Part shown: in pieces, positions 24,389 to 32,386 of the stretch
How the letters are laid out: each line of letters starts with the position of its first letter
Position numbering within the stretch: position 1 is the stretch's first letter
Origin: Chloroflexota bacterium
Lineage (GTDB): Bacteria > Chloroflexota > Dehalococcoidia > Lucifugimonadales > Lucifugimonadaceae
Assembly (NCBI GenBank): GCA_002718415.1
Contig: PBEM01000012.1
Location: 86,648-122,546, forward strand
Reading direction: 5' to 3'
DNA length: 35,899 bases
Notes under the pieces: model-generated
The model's database searches: none
Told to the model about the DNA's origin: nothing
The model's input: the letters and a program-made list of their open reading frames with translations, nothing else
Program-made: the position numbers and the translations under genes

Positions 24389-25036
24389 ATGAAAAAACTC
24401 ATAATCCTACTATCACTAATATCAATTCTTGGTTGTTCATCAGAAAACCTAGATTTTCAATCTATCCCTCCAGATGATTATAAAACTATAATTAATGATG
24501 AAATTGGATATGAGTTTGCAGTCCCTGAAAGATTACAAATAATACCTCAAAGCCTTACCCATATTACTACAAACGAAATAATGAATGCAGTAATAGTTAA
24601 AGAAGAAAACCCTGAAGATTTATATTATTCAGATGGAGCTATAATGATTTTTTCCGCACCTTATCCCTTATCACATATTAATTTGCAAAAAGATAATAAT
24701 TGGGTGGATTACGTTCGTAATGAATTGGACAAAAGAGATGAAATAAATTCCAATTCAAACATTATTAAAAGCTATAAAAAATTTGAATACATAGATAAAG
24801 ATTCAGAAAATATAGGTTTTTATAAACATGAGTATATAAATGAAAAAATTGAAACAGACGAAATGTATAGTGATATTTTTAGCATTTACTATATTTTTGA
24901 TCCAAAAATAAGAAGCTCATTTTATATAACCTGCTCAATAGGAACTTATTCCGTAAATGGTAAATCTGTAGAAAAACATTCAGAAAAAACTATATCTGAG
25001 TGCAAAAATATTATTCAATCCGCTAGACAAAAATAA
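24389..25036 (+). CDS. Predicted lipoprotein, paralogue A
   Basis: Small exported lipoprotein of 215 residues: Lys-Lys N-terminus, a hydrophobic h-region and a clear lipobox ILGC with Cys at 16, followed by Ser-Ser. The mature part has no motif that I recognise, but it is clearly homologous to the protein at 26412-27035: both share DYKT/GYKT, IG(Y/F)EF, PE, (V/I)DY(V/I), IGFYKH, Y-x-IFDP and a Cys pair near the C-terminus (ITCS...ECKNII). The paired cysteines may form a disulfide. It converges on the larA-like gene with five bases between. Located in an AT-rich region like its neighbours, with no sign of foreign composition. Confidence 0.8.
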   Translation: MKKLIILLSLISILGCSSENLDFQSIPPDDYKTIINDEIGYEFAVPERLQIIPQSLTHITTNEIMNAVIVKEENPEDLYYSDGAIMIFSAPYPLSHINLQKDNNWVDYVRNELDKRDEINSNSNIIKSYKKFEYIDKDSENIGFYKHEYINEKIETDEMYSDIFSIYYIFDPKIRSSFYITCSIGTYSVNGKSVEKHSEKTISECKNIIQSARQK

Positions 25037-25041
25037 ATAAT

Positions 25042-26319
25042 TTAAATCAAATAAGGAATAACCTGTGGTCCTTGAGGTAAAATACATAAACTGGAATTAT
25101 GCCCATGTTTATCCAAAGATTCTCTAATAGCTGAATTAATATCAGAGATAGGAACTATATGAGATTTTATTACTTCAGAATCTTTAATATATGAATTCTT
25201 TAATAAAATTTGAGCCTTCTCCTGAATTTGAGCTTGTATTTGTACTTGCCATTGATCTGCCTCACTGAAATTTTCATCTTGAATCATTAATAATAATTCT
25301 TCAGGAGATTCTTTTGATTTAAGTAGTGAAGAAAAAGGACCGTGATTAGGAAATCCATCTCTACATTCTGATGCACAGATGATAGTACCCTTATCTTTTA
25401 CTATTCTAGCTGCAGCAGACATACCTTTTACTGCTTGATATAAATTCTGATCTAATGGAAATCCAGAATTACTTGTTAAAACAACGTCAAAAGGAGATTC
25501 TACCGGTTTCATAGCATCTTCTTTAGCAGATAAGCAAGCAATTTTATGTTCTTCAAACAATGCACCTGAAAAAACTCTAGTAATCTCTTTTTTTTCATTT
25601 AGAGTTACATCAACAGAAAAATCCGGTAAACACATTTTTGCAATCTCTCTAATATCACTATGGATAGGATTAATATCAGTAATCCCCCATGTAGAATTAG
25701 GATCTGAAATTCTTTCAAAATTATGTAAGTCCATGATAGTTTCCATACCTGCTAGACCAGGAGCAACCATCTTTGGACCTCCACTGAAACCGGCAAAAAA
25801 ATGAGGTTCTACAAACCCAGTAGTGATTTTTAAGTCTGCATCAACCCATAATTTATTTAAATAAACATTAATATTAGTAGAAGTTTTTCCTATAAAATAT
25901 AAGCTGCTTTTATCACGAGCAACATGATTAACAATCCGATATTTTTTGGAAATATCAAGACCTACCATATCTATAATTTCTTGATCAGTACATGCCCTAT
26001 GGGTACCAGTAGCTATTAGTATAGAAATATCTTCAATATTAATATCAGGAAGATTCAGAAGTATAGATTCTAACATAGGTATTCTAGGTTGTGCTCTTGT
26101 AACATCACAAATCGAAATACTAACCTTATCTCCATTTTTTTGAATTTCTGATAATGGTTTGGAAGATATAGGATTATTAATTGATTTATTGATTTCTTTT
26201 ACAGAATCTCTTACCCCTTCCTTATAAAAAGGGCGAATAATTGTAGTTCTTTCTTCAGGGACTTCTACATTGATTTCAGCATCCCCATAATCAATTGGAA
26301 CATTAATTTTAGATATCAT
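25042..26319 (-). CDS. larA: LarA-type nickel-pincer 2-hydroxyacid racemase/epimerase
   Basis: Member of the lactate racemase family (LarA N- and C-terminal domains, formerly DUF2088), 425 residues. The residues that matter in Lactobacillus plantarum LarA have direct counterparts: D72 and R75 (CDVTRAQPR), H107 (ATGTHR), H173 (EPHFFAGFSGG), K183 (GGPKMVAPG) carrying the pincer cofactor, H199 (LHNFE) and K298 (YQAVKGMS). The preserved set argues for an active nickel-pincer enzyme. The family is now known to racemise or epimerise lactate, malate, 2-hydroxyglutarate and other 2-hydroxyacids, so the substrate is open. No larB, larC or larE cofactor genes are present in this window. It is flanked by the two paralogous lipoproteins. 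Confidence 0.9.
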   Translation of the reverse strand: MISKINVPIDYGDAEINVEVPEERTTIIRPFYKEGVRDSVKEINKSINNPISSKPLSEIQKNGDKVSISICDVTRAQPRIPMLESILLNLPDINIEDISILIATGTHRACTDQEIIDMVGLDISKKYRIVNHVARDKSSLYFIGKTSTNINVYLNKLWVDADLKITTGFVEPHFFAGFSGGPKMVAPGLAGMETIMDLHNFERISDPNSTWGITDINPIHSDIREIAKMCLPDFSVDVTLNEKKEITRVFSGALFEEHKIACLSAKEDAMKPVESPFDVVLTSNSGFPLDQNLYQAVKGMSAAARIVKDKGTIICASECRDGFPNHGPFSSLLKSKESPEELLLMIQDENFSEADQWQVQIQAQIQEKAQILLKNSYIKDSEVIKSHIVPISDINSAIRESLDKHGHNSSLCILPQGPQVIPYLI

Positions 26320-26411
26320 AATAATTTACTCTACCGAAATAATTGATTAAGTAATTGTACATTAGTATATTATGGAGTGATTTTTATAAAAAAATTCTAA
26401 AAAATTATATT

Positions 26412-27035
26412 ATGAAAAAATTATTTATCCTGATATTTACTACTTATATGATGTTATCTTGTTCATCGAGTGATTCATTCATGGTGTCAGCCGGAGAAGG
26501 TTATAAAACTTTCAAAAATGAAATGATAGGATTTGAATTTTCTACTCCTGAAAATATTTCAATCCAAACAAGAACTTTTCCAGTAGAGGGTACTCAGGAA
26601 CAAATATTAGTTAATTTTTCTATGCCAATTGATCCATATAATTCCAAACAAGAAATTAATGTTTTTTCATCTGAAATTTCTGATAAAACTTTCGATTTCA
26701 ACCAAAATAACGAAAAAAATTTTATCGACTATATTGTCAATCAATTCGATGAGGTAGATGGAGAAATTATAGAATCAGAATATATTTTTATGAATGATAA
26801 AAAAATAGGATTTTATAAACATTTATTTACAGATTTAGATCCTATCAGTCAAATTAGTAATGATTCTTTCTCATATGACATATTTGAAGCATATTTTATA
26901 TTCGATCCTATAGAAAGAAAATCTTTTTATGTTAAGTGCACAGTCACTAAAACAATATTAAAAGAAGCTGGTTGGGATTACAAAAACTCAAGTGAAAAAT
27001 GTCAAAATATTATTAGATCTGTGAAGCCTATCTAG
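26412..27035 (+). CDS. Predicted lipoprotein, paralogue B
   Basis: Lipoprotein of 207 residues starting at ATG 26412, which places MKKLFILIFTTYMMLSC with a good lipobox (MLSC, Cys at 17) at the N-terminus; a TTG 57 bases upstream would bury the signal peptide. The mature protein shares with paralogue A the GYKT...IGFEF...PE opening, (I/V)DYIV, IGFYKH, IFDPIERKSFY and the C-terminal cysteine pair (VKCT...KCQNII). Function unknown; periplasmic or outer-face location is inferred from the lipobox. It is divergent from the larA-like gene and precedes the cupin-hyuB operon by 62 bases, with a possible weak terminator between. Confidence 0.8.
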   Translation: MKKLFILIFTTYMMLSCSSSDSFMVSAGEGYKTFKNEMIGFEFSTPENISIQTRTFPVEGTQEQILVNFSMPIDPYNSKQEINVFSSEISDKTFDFNQNNEKNFIDYIVNQFDEVDGEIIESEYIFMNDKKIGFYKHLFTDLDPISQISNDSFSYDIFEAYFIFDPIERKSFYVKCTVTKTILKEAGWDYKNSSEKCQNIIRSVKPI

Positions 27036-27046
27036 AGTTTTTTTTT
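27013..27046 (+). terminator. Possible weak Rho-independent terminator after lipoprotein B
   Basis: TAGAT (27014-27018) can pair with ATCTA (27030-27034) just ahead of nine consecutive Ts at 27038-27046. The stem is short with an 11-base loop and overlaps the end of the gene, so it is tentative. Confidence 0.3.
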
Positions 27047-27097
27047 ACTTCCACTATAATTCATTTAAAGATACATACTAGAAGGAAAAAATAATCA

Positions 27098-27415
27098 ATG
27101 AAACCAGTGATTAAAAATAGAAAAGATTTTTCAAATCCTGTACTTGGTAGTAATGATGGTGCCCCAACAGTTATTTCTCTTTATCATGATCACGCTCCAG
27201 GAGAATCTAGCAAACATCATTCACATAACTGGGAACATCAAGTATATATAACTAGAGGGAATGGAATACTTTGGGTAGATGGTGAAGAATATAAAATAAA
27301 AGAAGGAGATTTTATTATAGTACCTGCAAATTCAACTCATCATTTCCACAATAATGGAAAAGAAATTCTAAGTAGGATTACATTTAACCCTTTAATCAGT
27401 GAACTCGAAATATAA
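27098..27415 (+). CDS. Small cupin-fold metalloprotein
   Basis: Single cupin-2 domain of 105 residues. The first motif is HHSHNWEHQVYITRG with likely metal ligands H41, H43 and H47 or Q48, and the second is VPANSTHHFHN with H82/H84. These H-rich motifs are standard for small cupins that act as isomerases, decarboxylases or oxygenases on small molecules. AGAAGGA lies about 12 bases before the ATG. It leads a run of four plus-strand genes, six bases ahead of hyuB, so a role in the same catabolic pathway is likely, but the substrate is unknown. Confidence 0.87.
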   Translation: MKPVIKNRKDFSNPVLGSNDGAPTVISLYHDHAPGESSKHHSHNWEHQVYITRGNGILWVDGEEYKIKEGDFIIVPANSTHHFHNNGKEILSRITFNPLISELEI

Positions 27416-27421
27416 TCGATC

Positions 27422-29149
27422 GTGACATCAATTGATCCTATAAAATTTGAAGTTATTCGTTCAGCATTGACTCAGATAACTGAAGAAATGGCTGTAGCTC
27501 TAAGAAGGTCAGCATATTCAACAAATGTTAAAACTCGTCAAGATTTTTCCTGTGCTTTATTCGATCATAATGTTAATCCAATAGCTCAAGCATTTACACA
27601 ACCTGTTCATCTTGGGTCATTTGTGGAATTATTACCAAAATCTGTAAAATATTATGGTACAAAAAACTTAAACCCTGGAGACATGCTGGTAGTTAATAAT
27701 CCTTTCGGTGGAGGCTCCCATCTAAATGATGTAACTGTTTTTGGACCAGTTTTTTATAATAAAAAAATAATCGGTTATGTTGCTACTCTTGCTCATCATG
27801 TTGATGTAGGTGGTGGAGCACCAGCTTCTATAGGACCTTTTAAGGAAATTTTCCAAGAAGGTATTATAATTCCTCCAGTTAAACTAGTAAGTAAAGGTAA
27901 AATCAAGGATGATGTTTTTAGATTTATATTGGCTCAAATTAGATCTAAAAGAGTTACATCAGGTGATTTTAGAGCTCAAATTGCAGCTAATAATGTAGGC
28001 ACTTACAGGTTTATAGAATTAATAAAAAAATATAAGCTAAAAAATTTTAACTTTTATAAAAATTCAATATTAGATTATACTGATCGACGTACAAAATCTG
28101 AAATACTAAAAATTCCCAACGGTAACTATAAAGCTGAAGGATTTATAGATTTTGACGGTTTTAGCGATAAAGTTGTAAAACTAAAAACTGAAATAATAAT
28201 TAAAGATAATTCTATTTTTTTTGACTTCACTGGCTGTGATAAACAAAGACGGGCACCTGTGAATTCAACTAAAGCTATGACATTTGCGGCATGTGCTTAT
28301 GTATTGAGAGCATTAATGCCAAATGATATGCAAGTAAATCATGGATTTTATAAACATATAAAAATGAATGCCCCAGAAGGGACTGTCGTAAATGCAGTAC
28401 ATCCTGCACCTGTTGTGGGAGGATGGGAAACACAAGTTAGAATTAATGATCTAATGTTTAGAGCTTTATCATCAGCTATGCCTAATAAAGTACCAGCATC
28501 TACAAAGGCCATGATGGCACAAGCAGGTTTTGGAATAATTGATAATGAATCAGGAGAATACCACTGCAATTATGAGGCACTAGCTGGAGGTTATGGAGGA
28601 AGGGTGAATTCAGATGGTCCAGATGCTGTTCAACAACATGGACAAAACACAGAGAATGCTCCTATAGAAGAAATTGAAACCCATTTTCCGGTACAAATAA
28701 ATCAACTCTCATTAATAAACGATTCTGAAGGACCTGGAAAATTTAGAGGAGGTCTAGGAATGAGACGAGATTATCATTTTCCTAAAGATTATGCTACTTT
28801 CACAATTCTATCTGACAGAGATATCGCTGGGCCAAAAGGTATTTTTGGAGGTCTGGATGGAAGAAAGGCTTATTATATTCTTAATCCTAGTCACCCAACA
28901 AAAAAACCTAAAAAATTAACTTCTAAATGCGTAATAAATTTAGAACCTGGAGATACAGTTAGTTTTCAAACTCCCGGTGGTGGTGGATATGGAAACCCAA
29001 AAATGAGAAATGTAAATAGTGTTTACGAAGATTTATTAAATAATAAAATTACATATGAAAGAGCTGAAAAATTTTATGGAGTCGTGATTAATAAAAAAAC
29101 TAATAAAATTGATACTAAAAAAACAGAGAAAAAAAGAAGAACAAAATGA
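27422..29149 (+). CDS. hyuB: Hydantoinase B / oxoprolinase beta-like protein (HyuB family)
   Basis: Homologue of the HyuB subunit of ATP-dependent N-methylhydantoinase, 5-oxoprolinase and acetone carboxylase-type enzymes; 575 residues, as expected. Landmarks are the opening DPIKFEVIRSALTQITEEMA, the NNPFGGGSHLNDVTV stretch with the metal-proximal residues, VATLAHHVDVGG, and TPGGGGYGNP near the C-terminus. GTG is the start, giving the typical M-T-x-I-D-P opening. HyuA, the ATP-binding subunit that normally acts with HyuB, is absent from the window. The last bases overlap the dehydratase start by four (ATGA), so the two are translationally coupled. The Lys/Arg-rich tail (from about residue 555) is unusual. 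Confidence 0.9.
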   Translation: MTSIDPIKFEVIRSALTQITEEMAVALRRSAYSTNVKTRQDFSCALFDHNVNPIAQAFTQPVHLGSFVELLPKSVKYYGTKNLNPGDMLVVNNPFGGGSHLNDVTVFGPVFYNKKIIGYVATLAHHVDVGGGAPASIGPFKEIFQEGIIIPPVKLVSKGKIKDDVFRFILAQIRSKRVTSGDFRAQIAANNVGTYRFIELIKKYKLKNFNFYKNSILDYTDRRTKSEILKIPNGNYKAEGFIDFDGFSDKVVKLKTEIIIKDNSIFFDFTGCDKQRRAPVNSTKAMTFAACAYVLRALMPNDMQVNHGFYKHIKMNAPEGTVVNAVHPAPVVGGWETQVRINDLMFRALSSAMPNKVPASTKAMMAQAGFGIIDNESGEYHCNYEALAGGYGGRVNSDGPDAVQQHGQNTENAPIEEIETHFPVQINQLSLINDSEGPGKFRGGLGMRRDYHFPKDYATFTILSDRDIAGPKGIFGGLDGRKAYYILNPSHPTKKPKKLTSKCVINLEPGDTVSFQTPGGGGYGNPKMRNVNSVYEDLLNNKITYERAEKFYGVVINKKTNKIDTKKTEKKRRTK

Positions 29150-30303
29150 AGATAGTTGATTTGAAAATTTATAAATGGAATCCAGGAAAAGGAAAAAATT
29201 TCATATATGTTAAATTACTTACAGATAATGGAATAATTGGATGGGGGGAATGTTATACACAATCCGATAGAGAGATTCAAGTCGAAGCACACATAATCGA
29301 ACTTTCAAGATACTTAATAGATAGAAATCCATTCAATATAAGACATTTCTTACATGTTGCTCATGAAGATTTTAGTAGTAAACGGTCTAGTATGGATCTA
29401 AGTTGTGCCTTAAGTGGAATTGAAATTGCGCTTTGGGACGTAATTGGAAAAGCTTTAGATCAACCTGTATATAACCTTCTTGGTGGTATGATGAAGCCAA
29501 AATTAAGAGTATATGCTAACGGTTGGTCAAATGGTTCAGAACCTGATTCCATAGCCGAGCAAGCATATGAATTAGTAAAGAAACGAGGATTCAATGCCTT
29601 AAAATTTGATCCTTTTGTAGGACCATGGAGAGAATATGTCCCAAAAAATGAAATTGATCATGCTGTAAAAGTTGTTAAAAGTGTAAGAGAAGCGGTAGGT
29701 CCAAATATAGATTTATTAATTGAAGCTCATCGAAGATTTTCAGCATCGAATGCAATAAATGCACTAAAAAGAATGGAACAGTATGATATTTTTTGGTTCG
29801 AAGAACCTTGCCCCCCAGATAATTTGAGAGCAATTAAAGAAGTCAAAGAATCAAGTAAAATACCAGTAGTAACCGGTGAAGCTTTATATACAATCCATGC
29901 CTTCAGGGAAATTATAGAAAATCGATCTGTAGATATAATCAATCCAGATGTATGTAACACAGGTGGTATACTTGAATTATCTCAAATTGCTTCAATGTCG
30001 CAAATTCAATATATACCAGTTTCTCCACATGGATGGAATTCTACGTCTGTAGGGTTTGCAGCGGGCCTACAAGCATCAGCAACAATGAAAAATTTTCTGA
30101 TCTATGAATATATGATAAGTGTAGAAAAATCTTCGGAAGATATTTCCATAGGATATATCAAACCTGAAGAAAGTTATATAGAACTTCCAAAACAACCAGG
30201 TATAGGTATATCAGTAAATGAATCAAAACTTAAAAAATATCCATTTAAAAAATTTCCTCCTCGAAATATAAGAAATATTGAAGATGAATTAATATGGCAT
30301 TAA
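29146..30303 (+). CDS. Second enolase-superfamily (galactonate dehydratase-like) protein
   Basis: Mandelate-racemase-type dehydratase of 385 residues. The three metal ligands fall at E193 (IEAHRRF), E219 (FEEP) and E245 (TGEAL), again spaced 26 and 26, and the catalytic histidines are H195 and H295 (SPHGWNS), so the architecture equals that at 8495-9778. The first ligand is Glu rather than Asp; both can bind Mg2+ in this superfamily. It lacks the long insertion of the first paralogue. It overlaps hyuB by four bases and precedes an EamA transporter, suggesting one catabolic operon for an acidic, possibly cyclic, compound. The specific substrate is not evident. Confidence 0.9.
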   Translation: MKIVDLKIYKWNPGKGKNFIYVKLLTDNGIIGWGECYTQSDREIQVEAHIIELSRYLIDRNPFNIRHFLHVAHEDFSSKRSSMDLSCALSGIEIALWDVIGKALDQPVYNLLGGMMKPKLRVYANGWSNGSEPDSIAEQAYELVKKRGFNALKFDPFVGPWREYVPKNEIDHAVKVVKSVREAVGPNIDLLIEAHRRFSASNAINALKRMEQYDIFWFEEPCPPDNLRAIKEVKESSKIPVVTGEALYTIHAFREIIENRSVDIINPDVCNTGGILELSQIASMSQIQYIPVSPHGWNSTSVGFAAGLQASATMKNFLIYEYMISVEKSSEDISIGYIKPEESYIELPKQPGIGISVNESKLKKYPFKKFPPRNIRNIEDELIWH

Positions 30304-30322
30304 TTACTTTATTTATTAAACT

Positions 30323-31204
30323 ATGGATTTAATTTTTTCAATAACTGGTTTATTCAGTGCTTTTTGGTGGTCCATTGGAGGAAGTATAATAAAGTCTTCA
30401 AAAATCAAAAATGTTCTAATCTTCTCTTTTTCTGAATCAATAATTTCACTATCTGTAATATCGATTTTAATATCTTTTACTTTAGGATGGAGTATTTTTA
30501 CCAAATATTCTACCTCAACATATTCATATTTATTGATTGGAGCTATATTCGCAATGTCTGGGACTGTCTTCTACATTATGGCTTTAAGAAAAGTTCCTCT
30601 AGGGATAACTTTCACTGTAACTACCAGTATTGTAATGGTAATAACAGTAATATTAGATGCATTTATTAATATGCTTATTTTAAATATACAAATACTCTTA
30701 GGAGGTTTATTTATTTTAATAGGAATAATAATAATTAATATATTTTCTTGGAAGTTTTCAAACCTCTCTGATAAATCTTCATATTTATATGGAGTAATTT
30801 TTTGTATAATCGCAGGTTCTTCTTGGGCATTTGGAATATTCTTTAACGACCGAGGACTTTTAGAAGCAGATATTCTTACTGCAACTACAATACGCTGTGT
30901 TATACCAATTATTATTTTCGGGACAGTATTACTTATGAAGAACAACTTTATAGATAAAGGAATTACTAAGAAAGAAAAAATAATAATTTTATCCTCTTCA
31001 CTATGTATAACAATGGCTATGCTTTGTTGGTACCTATCTTTAAAAGCTAATAGCGCTGCTCTTACAGCAATATTAACTAGTACTTCACCTGTTTTTGCAA
31101 TACTTTGGGGAATACTTTTTTATGGAGAGAAATTAAGAATTAATGAAATATTTGGAATTATATTATGTTTGATAGGATCTAGTATTATAGTTATGGGAAA
31201 ATGA
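30323..31204 (+). CDS. EamA/DMT-superfamily transporter
   Basis: Ten predicted helices in two EamA-type repeats over 293 residues: the first repeat opens FSAFWWSIGGSIIK and contains SGTVFYIMALRKVPLG, the second opens GSSWAFGIFFNDRG and contains CWYLSLKANSAALTAILTSTSPVFAILWG. This is the common drug/metabolite transporter layout. Substrate unknown. It lies 19 bases after the dehydratase in the same orientation and is the last gene of the cupin-hyuB-dehydratase run, so it could import or export the pathway's substrate or product. It ends immediately before the convergent stop of the unknown gene. Confidence 0.87.
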   Translation: MDLIFSITGLFSAFWWSIGGSIIKSSKIKNVLIFSFSESIISLSVISILISFTLGWSIFTKYSTSTYSYLLIGAIFAMSGTVFYIMALRKVPLGITFTVTTSIVMVITVILDAFINMLILNIQILLGGLFILIGIIIINIFSWKFSNLSDKSSYLYGVIFCIIAGSSWAFGIFFNDRGLLEADILTATTIRCVIPIIIFGTVLLMKNNFIDKGITKKEKIIILSSSLCITMAMLCWYLSLKANSAALTAILTSTSPVFAILWGILFYGEKLRINEIFGIILCLIGSSIIVMGK

Positions 31205-31214
31205 TTATTTTTCC
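31196..31214. terminator. Possible weak bidirectional hairpin at convergent stops
   Basis: GGAAAA (31196-31201) and TTTTCC (31209-31214) pair around a 7-base loop exactly where the EamA gene and the unknown gene end tail-to-tail. The stem is short and weak, so termination is only a guess. Confidence 0.25.
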
Positions 31215-32212
31215 TTATATACAGTACTAGTTCTCATCATTATTTCTTGAAATTCTTTTTGTGACAATTTTCTCTTAGATTCAGAATAAATATTATCAGG
31301 ATGTCCACTTACCTTATGTGCCTTATCCTCAGTAGTAATATCAACTAAATTATCATTAGTAATAGGAATTGTAGATAATTCACCAGATATTATTGATTTA
31401 ACTAGTTCTCTCCAGGTAGGAAGTTTATTAAAAAACTCTTGAGAAAAATTAATTTTTAAATTACTTATAACTTCTGGATATGTAGATTTATTGTCCCAAT
31501 ACATTCTTTTTAATGGAATTCTAAGCCAAGCATAAGTACTAGCAACTAATGAAGTATGATATTCAGAAAATTCATCAGATAAAAATTCAGGTGCAATCTC
31601 ATCAATATTATTAATTAGAATACTAATTTTAGGAAAAGAACATAAATCACTTAAAATAGCTGAGCTATAAAGAGATGCATTATCTTCCCATGGAGAATAT
31701 GTAATTAAATCATCTATATCGTAAGTGCCAATTCCAATTCTATTACGCAAATAAAGCTCGTAGATCAAAACCCACTGAGCAAAAAGATCTACCTTAGAAC
31801 CAAAAGGATCATTTATTTGGTAAAAGATTCGTTCAGCATTCATAACAAAAAGATTAGTTAATTTTTGTCTGTAGGGGGAATTAAAAAAAATAGCATTTTG
31901 AATAAGTTGAAGTTTGTTTAAATAAGGTAAAATTTTTGGATCAGTATCAGAAAATTTGTATATATAATTATTTTTTTCTTCATCATCAATCCATCGTGTA
32001 AAAGTTTTATGAGCTTTAGGAATCTCATTCGAAAATGTATTAGGAATCAATTCAAAAATTTTCTTTTGTAGTAAAACTCCTCTACTTTTAGGATTTTTAG
32101 TGAATTCTAATAAAGATAAATTCTTTATCATTTCACGGCGTGCTGGAGATTTATCAGGAAAAAGATTAAATAATTTGTAATCAAACTCTTTTATATTAAT
32201 ATCAAATAGCAA
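31205..32212 (-). CDS. Unrecognised 335-residue protein
   Basis: I do not recognise the family. The protein is soluble-looking, has no signal peptide or transmembrane helix, and is rich in Leu, Ile, Asn and aromatic residues with long helical stretches. Notable points are a basic DKSPARREMIKN near 19-30, FAQWVLIYELYLRNRIGIG at about 144-162, and YDIDDLITYSPWEDN just after it; no nucleotide-binding, metal or catalytic motif stands out. Start is TTG 32212 with a weak upstream GGGA; the next in-frame Met is at residue 28. It is convergent with the EamA gene and 174 bases away from the sulfatase on the same strand. Base composition and codon use look like its neighbours. Confidence 0.65.
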   Translation of the reverse strand: MLFDINIKEFDYKLFNLFPDKSPARREMIKNLSLLEFTKNPKSRGVLLQKKIFELIPNTFSNEIPKAHKTFTRWIDDEEKNNYIYKFSDTDPKILPYLNKLQLIQNAIFFNSPYRQKLTNLFVMNAERIFYQINDPFGSKVDLFAQWVLIYELYLRNRIGIGTYDIDDLITYSPWEDNASLYSSAILSDLCSFPKISILINNIDEIAPEFLSDEFSEYHTSLVASTYAWLRIPLKRMYWDNKSTYPEVISNLKINFSQEFFNKLPTWRELVKSIISGELSTIPITNDNLVDITTEDKAHKVSGHPDNIYSESKRKLSQKEFQEIMMRTSTVYKEK

Positions 32213-32386
32213 TATATAAATGTCCCATTTATTTTAACTTTTATGTTTATTTTATATTTGAATATAATATATGTCCTATATAAACTAAATAGTACATATC
32301 ATATAAAATATAATTATACACTTTAAATTATAAAAGCTAAATAATTGAAATTGTATAAGTAGAAATAATCCAGTTAGTGAAAATTA

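Noticed and set aside
26355-26411. Upstream TTG start for lipoprotein B
   Set aside because: It would add 19 residues before the signal peptide and break the lipobox topology; ATG 26412 gives a normal MKK signal like paralogue A.
32213-32386. 174-base gap between the unknown gene and the sulfatase
   Set aside because: Very AT-rich with several TATAAT-like strings on both strands, too many to single out a promoter; no tRNA fold or small ORF found.
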